A stretch of 64,000 nucleotides of DNA from Dipteronia dyeriana (taxonomy: Eukaryota; Streptophyta; Magnoliopsida; Sapindales; Sapindaceae), in contig CM065296.1 in the NCBI GenBank assembly GCA_032871835.1, forward strand, positions 56,697,288-56,761,287, given 5' to 3'. A program made the position numbers and the translations under genes. Within the stretch, counting starts at the first letter, position 1, and each line of letters starts with the position of its first letter. This document shows positions 23,072 to 34,988 of the stretch, in pieces. The notes under the pieces are model-generated. The model did no database searches. It was given only the letters and a program-made list of their open reading frames with translations, and was not told the origin of the DNA.

Positions 23072-23415
23072 GATCAAAAACACCAAATTTTCCAACTGTG
23101 GCTATTTTTGGTTTTTGTAAAACAAGAGTGACCATTTTCTCCTATTTCTACGTTTTGGTTTTTGTAAACTGAGGATGACCACTAAAAAAAACCCACTTAC
23201 AATTGATTCCATTTCTATCTTCAATCTCGCAATCTGAGAAATTCCCATTTCGATTCGCAGCGAATTCCCTCAAACCCCTCAAGAAATTTAAAAATCTTGC
23301 CGCTCTGTTATGACCCCCCAAGTTTGAATCTCCACTTTTTTTACAACCCTAATTTTCCCTCCACTACACTTTCCCGGGAAAAAAATATTGAAACTTCGTT
23401 GCACCCGATCTATCG
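23072..23415 (+). promoter_or_regulatory. CLPX promoter/leader with telo-box
   Basis: This is the compact interval between the hAT-like element and the CLPX ATG. AACCCTAA at 23345-23352 is the telo-box often seen in promoters of plant housekeeping genes. A phrase TTTTGGTTTTTGTAAA occurs twice (about 23106 and 23152). No clear TATA box was identified. Confidence 0.4.
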
Positions 23416-26400
23416 ATGGCTGCTGCAATTAGATCCAATACCTCCAAGGGCAAGGCCTCCTTGACGGTCACTCAGTTCCGTTACTTGGTTTCCAGTTACA
23501 TGCACGCGGGTCGCGCCGCGAGCTCTCACTGTACGCAGCAGCACCGCACCAAGTGGGACGATCACTTCGTCAACACTCCCTATCACTTCACTTCGTTCAA
23601 GCCCGTCTCGCTCCGTGGCGAATTCGTTAAAAACGGTTCTCAGTTTTCGGCAGATTGCGCGAGGAATTCGGGTGTGAGTGGTACCCGGTGTGAAACAATT
23701 AAGGGTGTTGCGAGAAGTGGTGGTACTTTTCTGAGCTCATATGGGGACCCACCGGAGGTGTGGCAGCCTCCTGGTGATGGGGTTGCGGTTCGAGTTAGCG
23801 GGCCGGGTCATAATTTGGTCCGTGGAGGTGGGTCAGGTGGGTTCGGGTCCGGTTCAAAGGATGGGTGCTGGGGTGGTTCTAATTTGGGGAACAAGTTTCC
23901 AACTCCCAAAGAGATTTGTAAGGGACTGGATACGTTTGTGATTGGGCAGGAGAGAGCTAAGAAGGTGAATATTTGTTTTTGGCATTTTGTGTGTGTGTTT
24001 AATTTGTTTGTTATTGTTTTATTTTTTATTTTTAAATTTTTTTCGCTGTCTTTGATATGTTCATTTTTGTTGGGACTTAAAATTAGGAAAACTACTAAAG
24101 TAGTTTAGAGTGTTAATCTATTATTTCCTTATTCTTCTCTGGTTGACTATGAATTTGAAGCATGTTTTTTGGATTCTTGATATTGTAAAATCGATATTAT
24201 GTTGTTTTGGAGGGAAGGGGTGTTCTTGGGACAGTTTCTGATGTTTTTTTTACTTTTGCTCTAAGTGGTTAAGTTCTGTATAATGAAGATTTTATGATTT
24301 TGATTAGAGTGGAGTGTTAATATAACATAGACTGATAGACATATATTTTGATTTGATGGAATTTTGACTACTGCTTTGAATTCTCATATGGATATTATAG
24401 GAAAGATATAATTATTAGGCTTAAGTTTGGTAAACTTTGGTTTGGAGAGTGGAATTATGGCTCTATTTTCGAAGCTGGATATGATTTGGAGGAATCTGTT
24501 TTATTTATATTTCATTATTTATGTATGAATTATGATTAATATCCACTTGTTTAAGTCAAGTGGTCAATCTTAATATTATCATAAGAAAAATCATTTTATT
24601 TCTGTGTTTCTTTCTGACTTTTTGACTTGGAACACAGGTGCTCTCTGTGGCGGTTTACAATCATTACATGAGAATTCATAACGAGTCAATGCAGAAACGG
24701 TTAGATCTATACCTTCAATCATGGATACCTTGATTGTAACTATTTTCTTTCTATATGTATATATGTTGGAAGGAACTAGGAAGAAAGCTATGGTATCGTC
24801 AGAAATATGTTATGATGTATTTTATGGCTATTATGTGGCCAATGGCTCAATGCTGAAGGTCTTAAAAATGAAAAAGAAATATCAACTCGACACTTAGTCC
24901 TTATGCATGTACAGCAAACAAGTAACCATATAGCTATTTGTTACTATTGTTGATATGTCTGATTGTCTGATTGTCTGAATGCCTGATTGCTTTGCTGGTT
25001 TTCCTAAGTAGAGTGTATCAAAGTACCATTTGGACACAAGGTGAATTTTAATGTCCGAGTAAATTTAATCATTTGTATGCCGATCTGTACATGCGACATG
25101 CTTACATATGCCTCTGTCCATGCATGTGAATTTCTGTTGTTTCTATTTATCTTGTTCGTTGAGGGAGAGGTAAACTGTTAATATGTTTATGATCACTTGG
25201 GAAATTAGGCCAACAGAAGATTCTGATAGTGGTGTAGCAGATGTAATGGATGATGATACTGTGGAACTGGAGAAAAGTAACATTCTCCTAATGGGGCCAA
25301 CAGGCTCAGGTAATTTGGTTTTATCCTTAATTTGACCTTCTAGAGTCTACTTGTTCGCTAGTCTGAATAATCTGAAAGTTTGAACCACGCTTTCTGGTTT
25401 CTTTTATGTTGAAGTACTTTTGTGTCATGGGTTGCATACATCCGTTTTTCATTTTAGATCTATTACTTGTGGCAGCTCTGGATTTTAGCATATAGTTTGG
25501 ATGCATTAATATTGCATCTGTCTTCTGTTACTTTGGTTTTGCAGCTGTAAAGGCAAGACCCCCGTTGTCTATAGTAAGAGAAATCCTTGGTCTACTGCTT
25601 TCTATTTCCTAGTCATCTTTTTGTTTCATTTTTCTTTTCATGTTCTGTTAATGCCAAGATCATGTTTGCAGAGATGTTTGTAAGCGTAGGGCCCCTTCCC
25701 ATTTACTATATAGTCTTCTGGTTTTTTGTTATCATCCGTAAGGTGTAGAAAATTACTCTAGTAACTTTTTTTTTACCTGGAATTTTGTTGTGGTCATGTT
25801 TTCAGTCTAATTTAAACAGTAGATGACCCAATTTTTTTTTTTTTTTTTACTATCTTGCTACTGTCAGTTACCGGTCTCACCTGTTCTCTTTTAATGCTGT
25901 TTCAAGGACAGGGAAAACATTACTTGCCAAAACCTTGGCACGCTTTGTAAATGTCCCCTTTGTTATTGCTGATGCAACTACATTGACACAGGCAAGTTGT
26001 TGACTCCTGCTGTTATTGGAGTTTCTCTACATCTTTCTTCCCTGTCGTTATTGTTGCTTAAATTGCTTTCCTGTTCTGGTTTCTTAGTTAAATGTGGAAT
26101 AAATAACTCAAGTCCTGCTTTCTTGAGAACGATAGCTTTCAGAGCTTTTCTCTTTGGTTTCAATATCTTAATATTCCAGGGAAGTGTTATTTGATTATCT
26201 AACTAAGAATTATATTTAAATATCTAGCTTGCATATAAGTATAGTTGTGTATAATCAAGAGTTGTATAACCATCTGCGATTAGGTGTTTTGACTAAGCTC
26301 TTCTTCTGGATGAAGATCTACTGCAAAAGAAAGTAAACATTGATAATACTGGAATCCATTTGAAATATGGATATTTTGAGAAAATATAAAATCTGTTCTG

Positions 26401-29400
26401 GGTCAGATACAGTTTGGTTCAAACCTTTTATTGGAGAAAATACAAAAGAAAAATTATATTTTTGTTCTTCAAACTATCGTGGTTGGTCCTACCGTTTTAT
26501 TTGGACCTTTCCTTATGCCCGGATGGTTTCATGATTCGGGTTGCTCCTTGAGTTCATTGTTTGCGAGTGTCAAAGCACCTAACCATACCTACACCGTGCA
26601 CTCCTCCGGTAAGCAGCCCAGACATGAAACCGCATTTGGAAGCATATGTGTGCCTCGATGTGTGTAGGTTCACCTGTGTAACCTGTGTTGCTATATTGTA
26701 GATAGACACACACTTTAGTTTATATTGATTTTTATTTTATTTTATGTGGCACACACACATGCAGGCACACACCTTCATCAGTTTCTATCAGATATATGTT
26801 ATGTCCTATTTGCTTTGCTTAGAATACAATTGATTCATATTCTTATGATTATATTTCCTAAATGTGCCTTTTAGTAGAAAAATGGGTTGCTATGCTTGAG
26901 ATTTTTATTTTCATTCTGAAAATTTTAACCAGGTCTCATTTATTTATTGGGCATTGGCATGTTTTTTGCAGGCAGGATATGTAGGAGAAGATGTGGAGTC
27001 CATATTATACAAGCTGCTCATGGTAAATTCGAAGAAACATAATTTATCTACATGAGTCTATTAGATTTTTGGAATGTTACTATATGTTAAAAATTCATAC
27101 CACCATTTTGTGGAATGTATGCAACCTTCCATCGTATAAAATTCCTGTTACCATTTTCTTACCTAGATGATTTGAATTTAACTTCGGTAATTTAGTTCCC
27201 TTTGTTGCTAAATAGGATGCATCTTTGAAGTCCTAACAAAGGTTTTGACATTTAAGACCGTTTTGCGTTTAGATTTTAAACTTCCACAAGATTGGAAATT
27301 CTGTAGCACCTTTTATGAGACAATGTCATTGTTTGTCCCTTTAGTGCCTTTACTGCCTTGGCAATCTGGCTTTTGTAACATTGGGAAGCTGGCCATCCTT
27401 CTAAACCAAAAAAGTATAAAAGGTTGAAAATATTTCTTAACTAGCAAGGTGCTTCGCTCAAGTTTTTAACATGGTTGAATTGTGAGCTATTAACCTCTCT
27501 GACTTGCCCAAGAATAAATTTTTTGTTTTTTATTAGTTATAGTTTAAATACTATTTTTGGGTCATTTTTATCAGCTTTAATTTGTGGATGTTCATTATGT
27601 TTTCAAAGATTGAAAGGTCTTGTGTCTGATTTTTGAAAAAACGTCCTCTTTTGGTAATGAAATTGCTGTTTTGTTTGGTCCATGTAACAAGCCTGTTGAT
27701 TCCTATTAAAAAAAACAGCGCTAGAATCTAAAAACTATCGTTAGACCATTTTTATTTAGCTTAAGCTTCTGAGATTAACGGCATTTCAACAAAAAGTTTT
27801 AAGACTTCCTCTATACCATCTATATTTTTTTATTGTCCTTTTTAAATTTCCATGCCATAAATTTGTTTAGTTCTCTTCCTAATCTTGTTTTTCCCCTATT
27901 TTCTTCTCATCTTCTTTGGCCTCTTTACCATGTTTTGAAAAAAGGATTGAGACACGCCTCAATACTCATTATTGAGGCGGGTGAATATCATTTGGGTCCC
28001 TGAGTTTTGGTGAAAGATCACTTTTTTAAACGAGTTTGATTTTTTAGCAACTTTTTCCCTAGACTTTTGAATAGTTATCAAATAGGTCCATCCGTCTGTC
28101 TAAAGTTAGTCAACGTTAACCACCAGAGGGTTATTTTGTCATTTCATTTATGACATGTTAAGTTGTGCACGTGTCAACACCAACACCCCAATACGAGAAG
28201 CGTTTTTTAAAACATTGCCTCTGGATAAGAATTTGTCGGTCGTTGTTAAATTAAGAGCACGCATTAAGGTCCCTACCTTTTATTTTGGCTTTTTTAACCT
28301 TTGTTGCTGATGAACTAAATGATAAGCTTAGAAGGAATTTGGCTGCCTCATTTATATGATGTTGTGTCCAAGGAAGAATCTGTATGTACTATTTAAAATT
28401 GTTTAGTTTATCTTTTTTTTCTTAATATTTAGGAGATAAACTTGCTACTAGGTAAGGTTTCATGTGGTAACCTATGTTGTGGGGATACGGAGATACGATG
28501 GGACAAAAACCAGGATACAAATGTAGCAAGATACGTCAATTAAAATAATATATATTTATATTTTAAAAAAAAATGTATAAAAAAAATGTTATTTAGTGAC
28601 TCAGCAATGCTGCTTGTGCATGTTGCATTCCTGATATGTTGAGTAGCTTAGGTGGTGTCAAAATGTGAATGGCCATTAGCATAATCGATTCTAGAATTTT
28701 CTATTTGCTGTACTCAATGTAATATATCAGGTATTTTGAGTAGTGTGTGGGTAGCGTTTGATAGAATGTAAATACAGTGAAAATACAGTGAGGTCACATT
28801 GCATGTGAGTGTGAGCTTGAACTGTGCTCTGTTCCTGAGAGTATTTTCTGAGAGAAGAAGCAGAGGCTGTAATTCTCTAAACTCTTCATTATAATTCATC
28901 CTTTTTCATAGTGGATTGATCATCAGTGTTGGCTGGATGTATGTTCGCATCTTGTCGACCAAACCAGGATAAATCTGTGTTTTTTTTTCTGATTTCTTCT
29001 TTGCTCGTTTACTGCTTTATTGCTTTTGTTCGTGTTTGATCATTATTTTCCCATCATCTACTCACCTCTTCACAACAAAAAATAGTTCAATAAATTAAGT
29101 CTTCTAATTAATTGTTAACAATAAATTAGTTTTTTTTTAGCAAGTTACAACTTAAAGATTAGTCTTGAAAAATTGCCTTGATAAAAATTCATCCCGTGTA
29201 AATTAGCAATTATCTTCCTTCTCCACCACTTGGGAGAAACTGATAAAATTATTTTTACTAGATTTTAGTACAAAATGAATTCTATAAGTTTTTAGGCTCT
29301 CTAGACTGCCAAAACTTATGTTCTACCATGGTGAGATATTATCTCAAACTCCATTCATCTGGAAACTCCATGTCCATGGTGACAAACAAGAATAGAGAAG

Positions 29401-32400
29401 AACTTTGAATTTTAAATGAAGTAGAAATGTAGAAATCCGGTAAATACAGGTACGTTGATCTTCTTCTCTTCTTCCTTCATTTTCTTTTTCTTCTTCCTTA
29501 TCTTTCTTCCCTTCTCTTTCTTTTTCTTCCTGTTCTCTTCTTTTTTCTCTGCACTTTTCTTTGGCAGCGGAAGCATGGAGATGAAAGGAAAGAACCTATA
29601 GCATTCAGAATTTATTTTTCTAATTTTCGATTTTGACCCCAATATTTTTAAAAATTATAAATTGAGCCCGTTTTTACTAAAATAACTGAGAAGTTGGCCC
29701 AGACGTATCCTTATAAATATCCATACCGTATCCATCCATATCACAAGTAAAACATGTGAAAAGTCAACAGATACTCCATTTGGCATATCCGTTATGTATC
29801 CATGCATATCCATATCGGATACGTTCCAGATACTAGCTACCTCTTCCAAATACCGTATCTGTGCTTCTTAGGTGGTAACTTTTAGCGTAGCATGTGAAAG
29901 TTTCTTGTGGTGAAGTCAGCATACCTCTTTTACCCTTATAAGATAAATGTGATGTCATATTTCCCATAAAAATATTGTTTGAAGTATTCTTTTTTATGCC
30001 AGTAATGGATTGCTGATCAAATATTATTTTTGTTTATGCCAATCTCAGGCTGCTGACTATAATGTTGCAGCTGCACAGCAGGGCATTGTCTATATTGATG
30101 AAGTTGACAAGATCTCCAAAAAGGTTCATAAATTTCTAATTTAAACATTTTTCATTGAAAGTTATTTACTTTTATTATTTTTACACTCTCCTTCAATTGT
30201 TTTCTTTTTAATTTTGCAGGCCGAGAGCCTTAATATTAGTAGAGATGTGTCTGGAGAGGGTGTTCAACAGGCGTTACTAAAAATGCTGGAAGGAACAGTA
30301 AGCACAACCTGCATAAACTGGATAAATTACTTATTTAATGATATTATCTATTACTCCTTGGCTTTGCTGGGGACAATTGAAGCATCCTCAGGACCCAACT
30401 TTAAATATTTGAACCTCTAGTTGTGGATGACAATTGGATAAATTACTTATTTAATGATATTATCTATTACTCCTTGGCTTTGCTGGGGACAATTGAAGCA
30501 TCCTCAGGACCCAACTTTAAATATTTGAACCTCTAGTTGTGGATGACCACCAATCGGATTAAATTCCAAAAGTGGGTTGTAGTCGAGTAAATCAACTTCA
30601 TTTATTTATATTCTTTGTTTTGTTGTTGTTGAAAGTCATTTATTTATGTTCTAATCTATGGAAGTTTTATTTTCTAGGTTGTCAATGTGTAAATCAACTT
30701 CATTTATTTATATTCTTTGTTTTGTTGTTGTTGAAAGTCATTTATTTATGTTCTAATCTATGGAAGTTTTATTTTCTAGGTTGTCAATGTTCCTGAGAAA
30801 GGCGCTAGAAAGCATCCTAGAGGTGATAACATTCAGGTAAATGTGACGTGGTTTCTAAACAGTTTTGTAGATTTATGCAGATATTATTAGATGATAAAGT
30901 ATGTTCATGATACAAGCACATAGATGAAACCATACGTGAGGTAACCAACTTGACCTTGGCCAAGTTGTTATGGATGATTCTGATAGCTGATGCTGGAGTC
31001 TTTGCGTTGGATAGATTTTAATGTTCGGTGTAGGATCAGTTCACAATTTTTATATTGTTTTATTTTTCCACAGATAGACACAAATGATATACTCTTCATA
31101 TGTGGGGGTGCCTTTATTGACATAGAGAAAACAATCTCAGAAAGGTATAGTAATTTAGAAGTTACAATATCAATGCTCTCTCGATATTCTGGATATGGAT
31201 CTTTCTTTTTCTGAAAATTGTAAATGTTTCGAATTCATCCAGGCGTCAAGATTCTTCCATTGGATTTGGTGCCCCAGTACGTGCAAATATGAGGGCTGGT
31301 GGTGTTACAGATGCTGTAGTGACATCATCTCTTATGGAGACTGTAAGTGCACACCAAGAGTCAATAGATTATTAACAGCTCATTGAGTTTATTCTTTTAT
31401 GTAGCATTTTAGATACATCACATTCTATATAAACTCCCATGTTTGTCAGGTAGAAAGTGGTGATCTCATTTCATATGGTCTGATACCAGAATTTGTTGGA
31501 CGGTTTCCTGTTCTTGTGAGTTTGTCAGCACTAACTGAAAATCAACTTGTTCAGGTAATATTTTTTGTTCTGTTTTGTTGTATTCAAGTCATTCAACTGT
31601 TACTGGCATGAAATTTTTGAATGGCAGTCTGTTATTACAATGGGAATGTGAATGTGAATGGTGGTACATAATATGATATATGTAACTGCTATATTTGTGA
31701 GGTGGTTAGTTTTTAGCAATGTCATTACTTCAATAGCTGCCTATATATGACTCCTGTACTGGAACCATATTTTGTAGGTCCTGTCAGAGCCGAAAAATGC
31801 ACTGGGGAAGCAATACAAAAAGATGTTCCAAATGAATGGTGTAAGTTCATTTTTTCGGTCTTTCTTTCTTCTTAGACGGTTTATCAGGTTACCAAGCCAT
31901 ATTATTTTACTCATGTTTAGTACTTTCCTTCATTGTTTTTCATTCCCTTCTAAAGGCTTTTATTTCCTGAGACGTGCTATTCTTTAGCATTCTTTCTAAT
32001 TTTACTTTGAAATATTGCTTTTCTCAGGTCAAGCTACATTTCACAGAAAATGCCTTGAGACTAATTGCTAGAAAGGCAATAAGTAAAAATACTGGGGCTC
32101 GGGGATTAAGATCAATATTAGAAAACGTATTGATGGATGCTATGTATGAGGTATGTCATGTATTGCTATTATAACCGTAGCCTAGTGTGGGTGGCTTTTG
32201 TTGGTGTATTAGGGAACAAAGTAAAGAATCAGCTGCATTAATTGGGAAATCTGGTGGGTTACCACTTTTATGATTTATCTTGCAGATTCCGGATGTTAGG
32301 ACCGGAGACAGTGTAATAGATGCCGTTGTCGTAGATGAAGAAGCCATTGGATCCGATGAACGTGGGTCTGGAGCTAAGATTCTTTACGGTAAGGGTGCGT

Positions 32401-32599
32401 TGGATCGTTATCATTCCAAACAAAAAGTGAAGGACTCAGAGGTGCGTTGAATTTACATCATCATTGAAATTCTGGTTTTGGAGATGATCGTATTCATGGA
32501 TAATGATATATATTGTTGTTGCAGGCAAGTGTTGAGGGATCATCAGATGCAGAGGCAGAGGTGGAAGTAGAGATGCCTTCAATTGTTGCTAGCATGTAA
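23416..32599 (+). CDS. CLPX: ATP-dependent Clp protease ATP-binding subunit ClpX, mitochondrial
   Basis: AAA+ unfoldase that feeds proteins to the ClpP peptidase in the mitochondrial matrix. Exons: 23416-23964, 24638-24699, 25209-25309, 25912-25991, 26972-27022, 30049-30123, 30220-30297, 30780-30836, 31074-31144, 31243-31342, 31450-31554, 31778-31840, 32028-32150, 32286-32441, 32525-32599. They sum to 1746 nt, 581 residues, one open frame. The N terminus is basic and serine-rich, as in organelle presequences. No Cys4 zinc domain is visible before the AAA+ module, and a Gly-rich linker follows [11 protein letters not shown]. Walker A is GPTGSGKT, Walker [11 protein letters not shown], sensor region [11 protein letters not shown], pore-region GYVGEDVES, and arginine-finger/sensor-2 region [10 protein letters not shown]. 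Intron 4 is GC-AG. Intron 5 holds a transposon. Length and intron number fit plant CLPX1-type genes. Confidence 0.95.
28472..29871. mobile_element. hAT-like element inside CLPX intron 5
   Basis: A perfect 8-bp duplication GTGGTAAC (28464-28471 and 29872-29879) flanks a 1400-bp insert. Its ends are CTATGTTGTGGGGATACGG and, inverted, CTAAGAAGCACAGATACGG. Subterminal ATACG/CGTAT motifs are repeated near both ends (28490-28540, 29700-29860). No transposase was seen, so it is non-autonomous. It lies in sense introns only and does not disrupt CLPX exons. Confidence 0.85.
30321..30551 (+). repeat. 116-bp tandem duplication in CLPX intron 7
   Basis: The block starting GATAAATTACTTATTTAATG at 30321 recurs from 30437. 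The two copies look identical over about 110 bases, then diverge. Confidence 0.92.
30587..30790 (+). repeat. 102-bp tandem duplication spanning the CLPX exon 8 acceptor
   Basis: The block starting GTAAATCAACTTCATTTATT at 30587 recurs identically at 30689. Each copy contains TTTTCTAG followed by GTTGTCAATGT, i.e. the splice acceptor and first 11 bases of exon 8. The frame-keeping acceptor is the second one (AG at 30778-30779). The first (AG at 30676-30677) would read into a TAA after five codons. Confidence 0.93.
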
Positions 32600-32651
32600 T
32601 CAAAATCATCTCTTGCTGATTTGTAGATGTAACTTTTTTAGTCATGTACAT

Positions 32652-32657
32652 AATAAA
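32652..32657 (+). terminator. CLPX polyadenylation signal candidate
   Basis: AATAAA lies 53 bases after the stop codon in an AT-rich stretch. This is typical spacing, with no further evidence. Confidence 0.5.
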
Positions 32658-33968
32658 TTTAATAATTTAATTGTGCAATTATACAACATGTTGGCTCTTC
32701 AACCAAATTGGGCTGATTGGAATTGAAATTGGTTGTGGATTTGACGTTGATGCAGTTAGGCGACTGTATGTAACGCTTGTCATTGGGCAGTTAAATGTAT
32801 TCTACAAGTTACTACAATCATATTCATACCTTTCTTTACCTAGCTCAAATAAATCAGTCCATGTCCTTTTTATACTCTTCCTTGGTATAGTAAAGCTTTT
32901 CACAGAATTATAACGAGGAAAGGAACTTAATTTGTGAATACATTAAAATCATTGTGAATCAAGTTACGAGGATTCCATTACAACTCAGTTCCGGTATTAC
33001 TCTAGTGGACCTTGTTTGGGTAGAAAAGTACTTTTTAAGAGTCATGCTATTTTATCGAAATTTAATATTCATATAATTTGATTACAGTTTAATCTATTTA
33101 TTTAAATCATGTAAATATAATATAATTTAAATAAATGGATTAAATTGTTGTTATATCATTATCACATCATTTTGATATTATATTTGAATATTAAATTTAG
33201 ATAAAATATCATTATTATGTATTTAATAGGCGTCAATAAGAAATGTGTTAGGGTAATAAATTTATAATTAATAAAGAAAGCTAGCTTTCATTTTTTTTTT
33301 TTTACACAAATAAAAAGGTTAATTCAATAATTAAATATAAAAAATTAAAATTACCATGTAATATTTTAATGGTTATGTAAGCACCAAAAAAGATGAATGT
33401 AGTAATTTGAGCTTTACATGGAGATTGTGTTGGTGTGACTATTCCAACAACAGTCCATGGTGGTGCTATTTTGTGTTTCTTTCAAATGGCTTAGCCATAT
33501 TCCACTCACTTGAGTACTCATATACTCATAATACATGTTTTGTTTTCTTGGAAACTTGTCAATGTTCAAGCTTACATAAATACATAGAATCCAATTTTTT
33601 TTCTTTCTTTACATTAGATTATTAGAATCTACCTTACTCCAACATTCACACGAAGAATCAATTTATATATATACTATTTGATAGTGTCGTCTCCTAAACA
33701 ATTAAACAAACAATTCCAAATAGCAAATTCTATCTTCCCTTGAATGGTCCATGTACACATACACAATTACAACCACATATCTTCCCTCTATTGTGACCGT
33801 AAATAATTATACTGTGTATGTTGTGTTTAATTTCGATAAGATTTATGATGTAGATATTTTATGATTACGAGAGAATATCTCTTCTCTAAATCATACATAT
33901 AAGTTACTAACCCATTCGCCAAATAGGATCATACTTTTTATTAAAGAAAACATTGAAAATATTTAATG
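32658..33968. other. AT-rich intergenic region with one small MITE
   Basis: Between CLPX and the Mutator-like element. Apart from the foldback element at 33049-33207 I see no gene. Poly-T and poly-A runs are frequent. Confidence 0.4.
33049..33207. mobile_element. Foldback MITE, 159 bp
   Basis: Terminal 23-base inverted arms, left ATTTTATCGAAATTTAATAT followed by TCA, match the inverted right end with one mismatch. A second inner inverted pair (TTTAATCTATTTATTTAAAT and its complement) makes almost the whole element self-complementary. No target duplication was found, so the superfamily is unassigned. Confidence 0.65.
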
Positions 33969-34430
33969 GAAATAGTGAGGAATGTCACCTTTTTTTTTGT
34001 CCCTTACAGTGATATCACCGTTATAGTAAGTTAAGTTTAAAAGGCACCTATTATGGTGAGCTACCGAAATTGCTCTTAAATAATCGATATTTTATTCTTT
34101 AAAGGTTGTCGTCCAATTTAGTTGTCTGAAAATCAATCACCTGCTCTATTTTTTCTTCAGAAAATGAGCTCCAGTCCAGATATTGCAGAAGAAGGTAAAT
34201 TAATATTTTTGATCTTCATTTCCAATTTTTATTGTATTTCTGTGTGGTATAACACTGTATGAATATTTATGAACATGTTGTCTCAAATTTTTTATGTTGA
34301 TGTCCTAGAGTTGTAAACTTTTTACAAAGAATGAATGAACATGTATGCATATTTTTTTGTATATATATTTGGCCGAGTTGAATTGTAATGGTGCAAACAA
34401 GTTTATAATCTTGGGCATAAAAGCTGAAAA

Positions 34431-34890
34431 GGTTTTAAAAAGAGCTCGAAACATTTGTAAAAAAGCTCAGAAATTTGAAAAAAGCTCGAAACATTTGAAA
34501 AAAAACTCGATCCAAAAAATAGATGCTAGATACGTAAAAAGGAAAGCTCAATCCCTCGAAAAAAAGCTCGATCCTTGACAAAAAAAGCTCGATCCCTCAC
34601 ACAAATAGCTTGATCCCTCACCGAAAAAACTCGATCCCACACAAAAAAAGCTAGATCCCTCACAAAAAAGCTCGATTCCTCAAAAAAAAAGCTCGATCCA
34701 TAAAATTAAAATGTCGAACCATATTTGAAAAAAGCTCGAGCCATATATTAAAAAGCTCGATTATGTAGAAAAAGAGCTCGGTTTTGAACAAAAAAAGCTC
34801 GATCCCCGTTAGAAAAAGCTAGATCATGTACAAAAACGGTTAGATCATGTACAAAAAAAGCTCGATCAGTTTAAAAAAAAGCTTCATATC
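34431..34890 (+). repeat. AAAAAGCTCGATC array, left (MURA intron 1)
   Basis: About 20 degenerate units of roughly 20 bp with core AAAAAGCTCGATC and spacer often CCTCACA. They lie between a possible first exon (ATG 34164 to donor GTAAAT at 34195) and the acceptor at 34983-34984, i.e. in the likely first intron of the transposase gene. Confidence 0.9.
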
Positions 34891-34988
34891 TTACACTTTT
34901 GATTTTTGTTTAATCCTTTATAATTGTAAATTTAATATGAAATATTTTTTTCTTATTAATGGTTTTTGATGTTGGTTTTGACAGGACA

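Noticed and set aside
23416..24108. Uninterrupted 230-codon CLPX reading frame past 23964
   Set aside because: After AAG 23964 the sequence is intron: a GTGAAT donor, then a hydrophobic T-rich frame not found in ClpX. Exon 2 resumes the family sequence.
26431..26667. 78-codon frame in CLPX intron 4
   Set aside because: No recognisable protein. It lies within an intron and has no splice-supported context.
29412..29642. Lys/Glu-rich 76-codon frame in CLPX intron 5
   Set aside because: Translation of a CTT/TTC-rich low-complexity tract inside the hAT-like insertion.
34345..34578. Lys-rich frame KRARNICKKAQKFEKSSKHLKK as a possible basic protein
   Set aside because: It is the translation of the AAAAAGCTCGA repeat within the MURA first intron.
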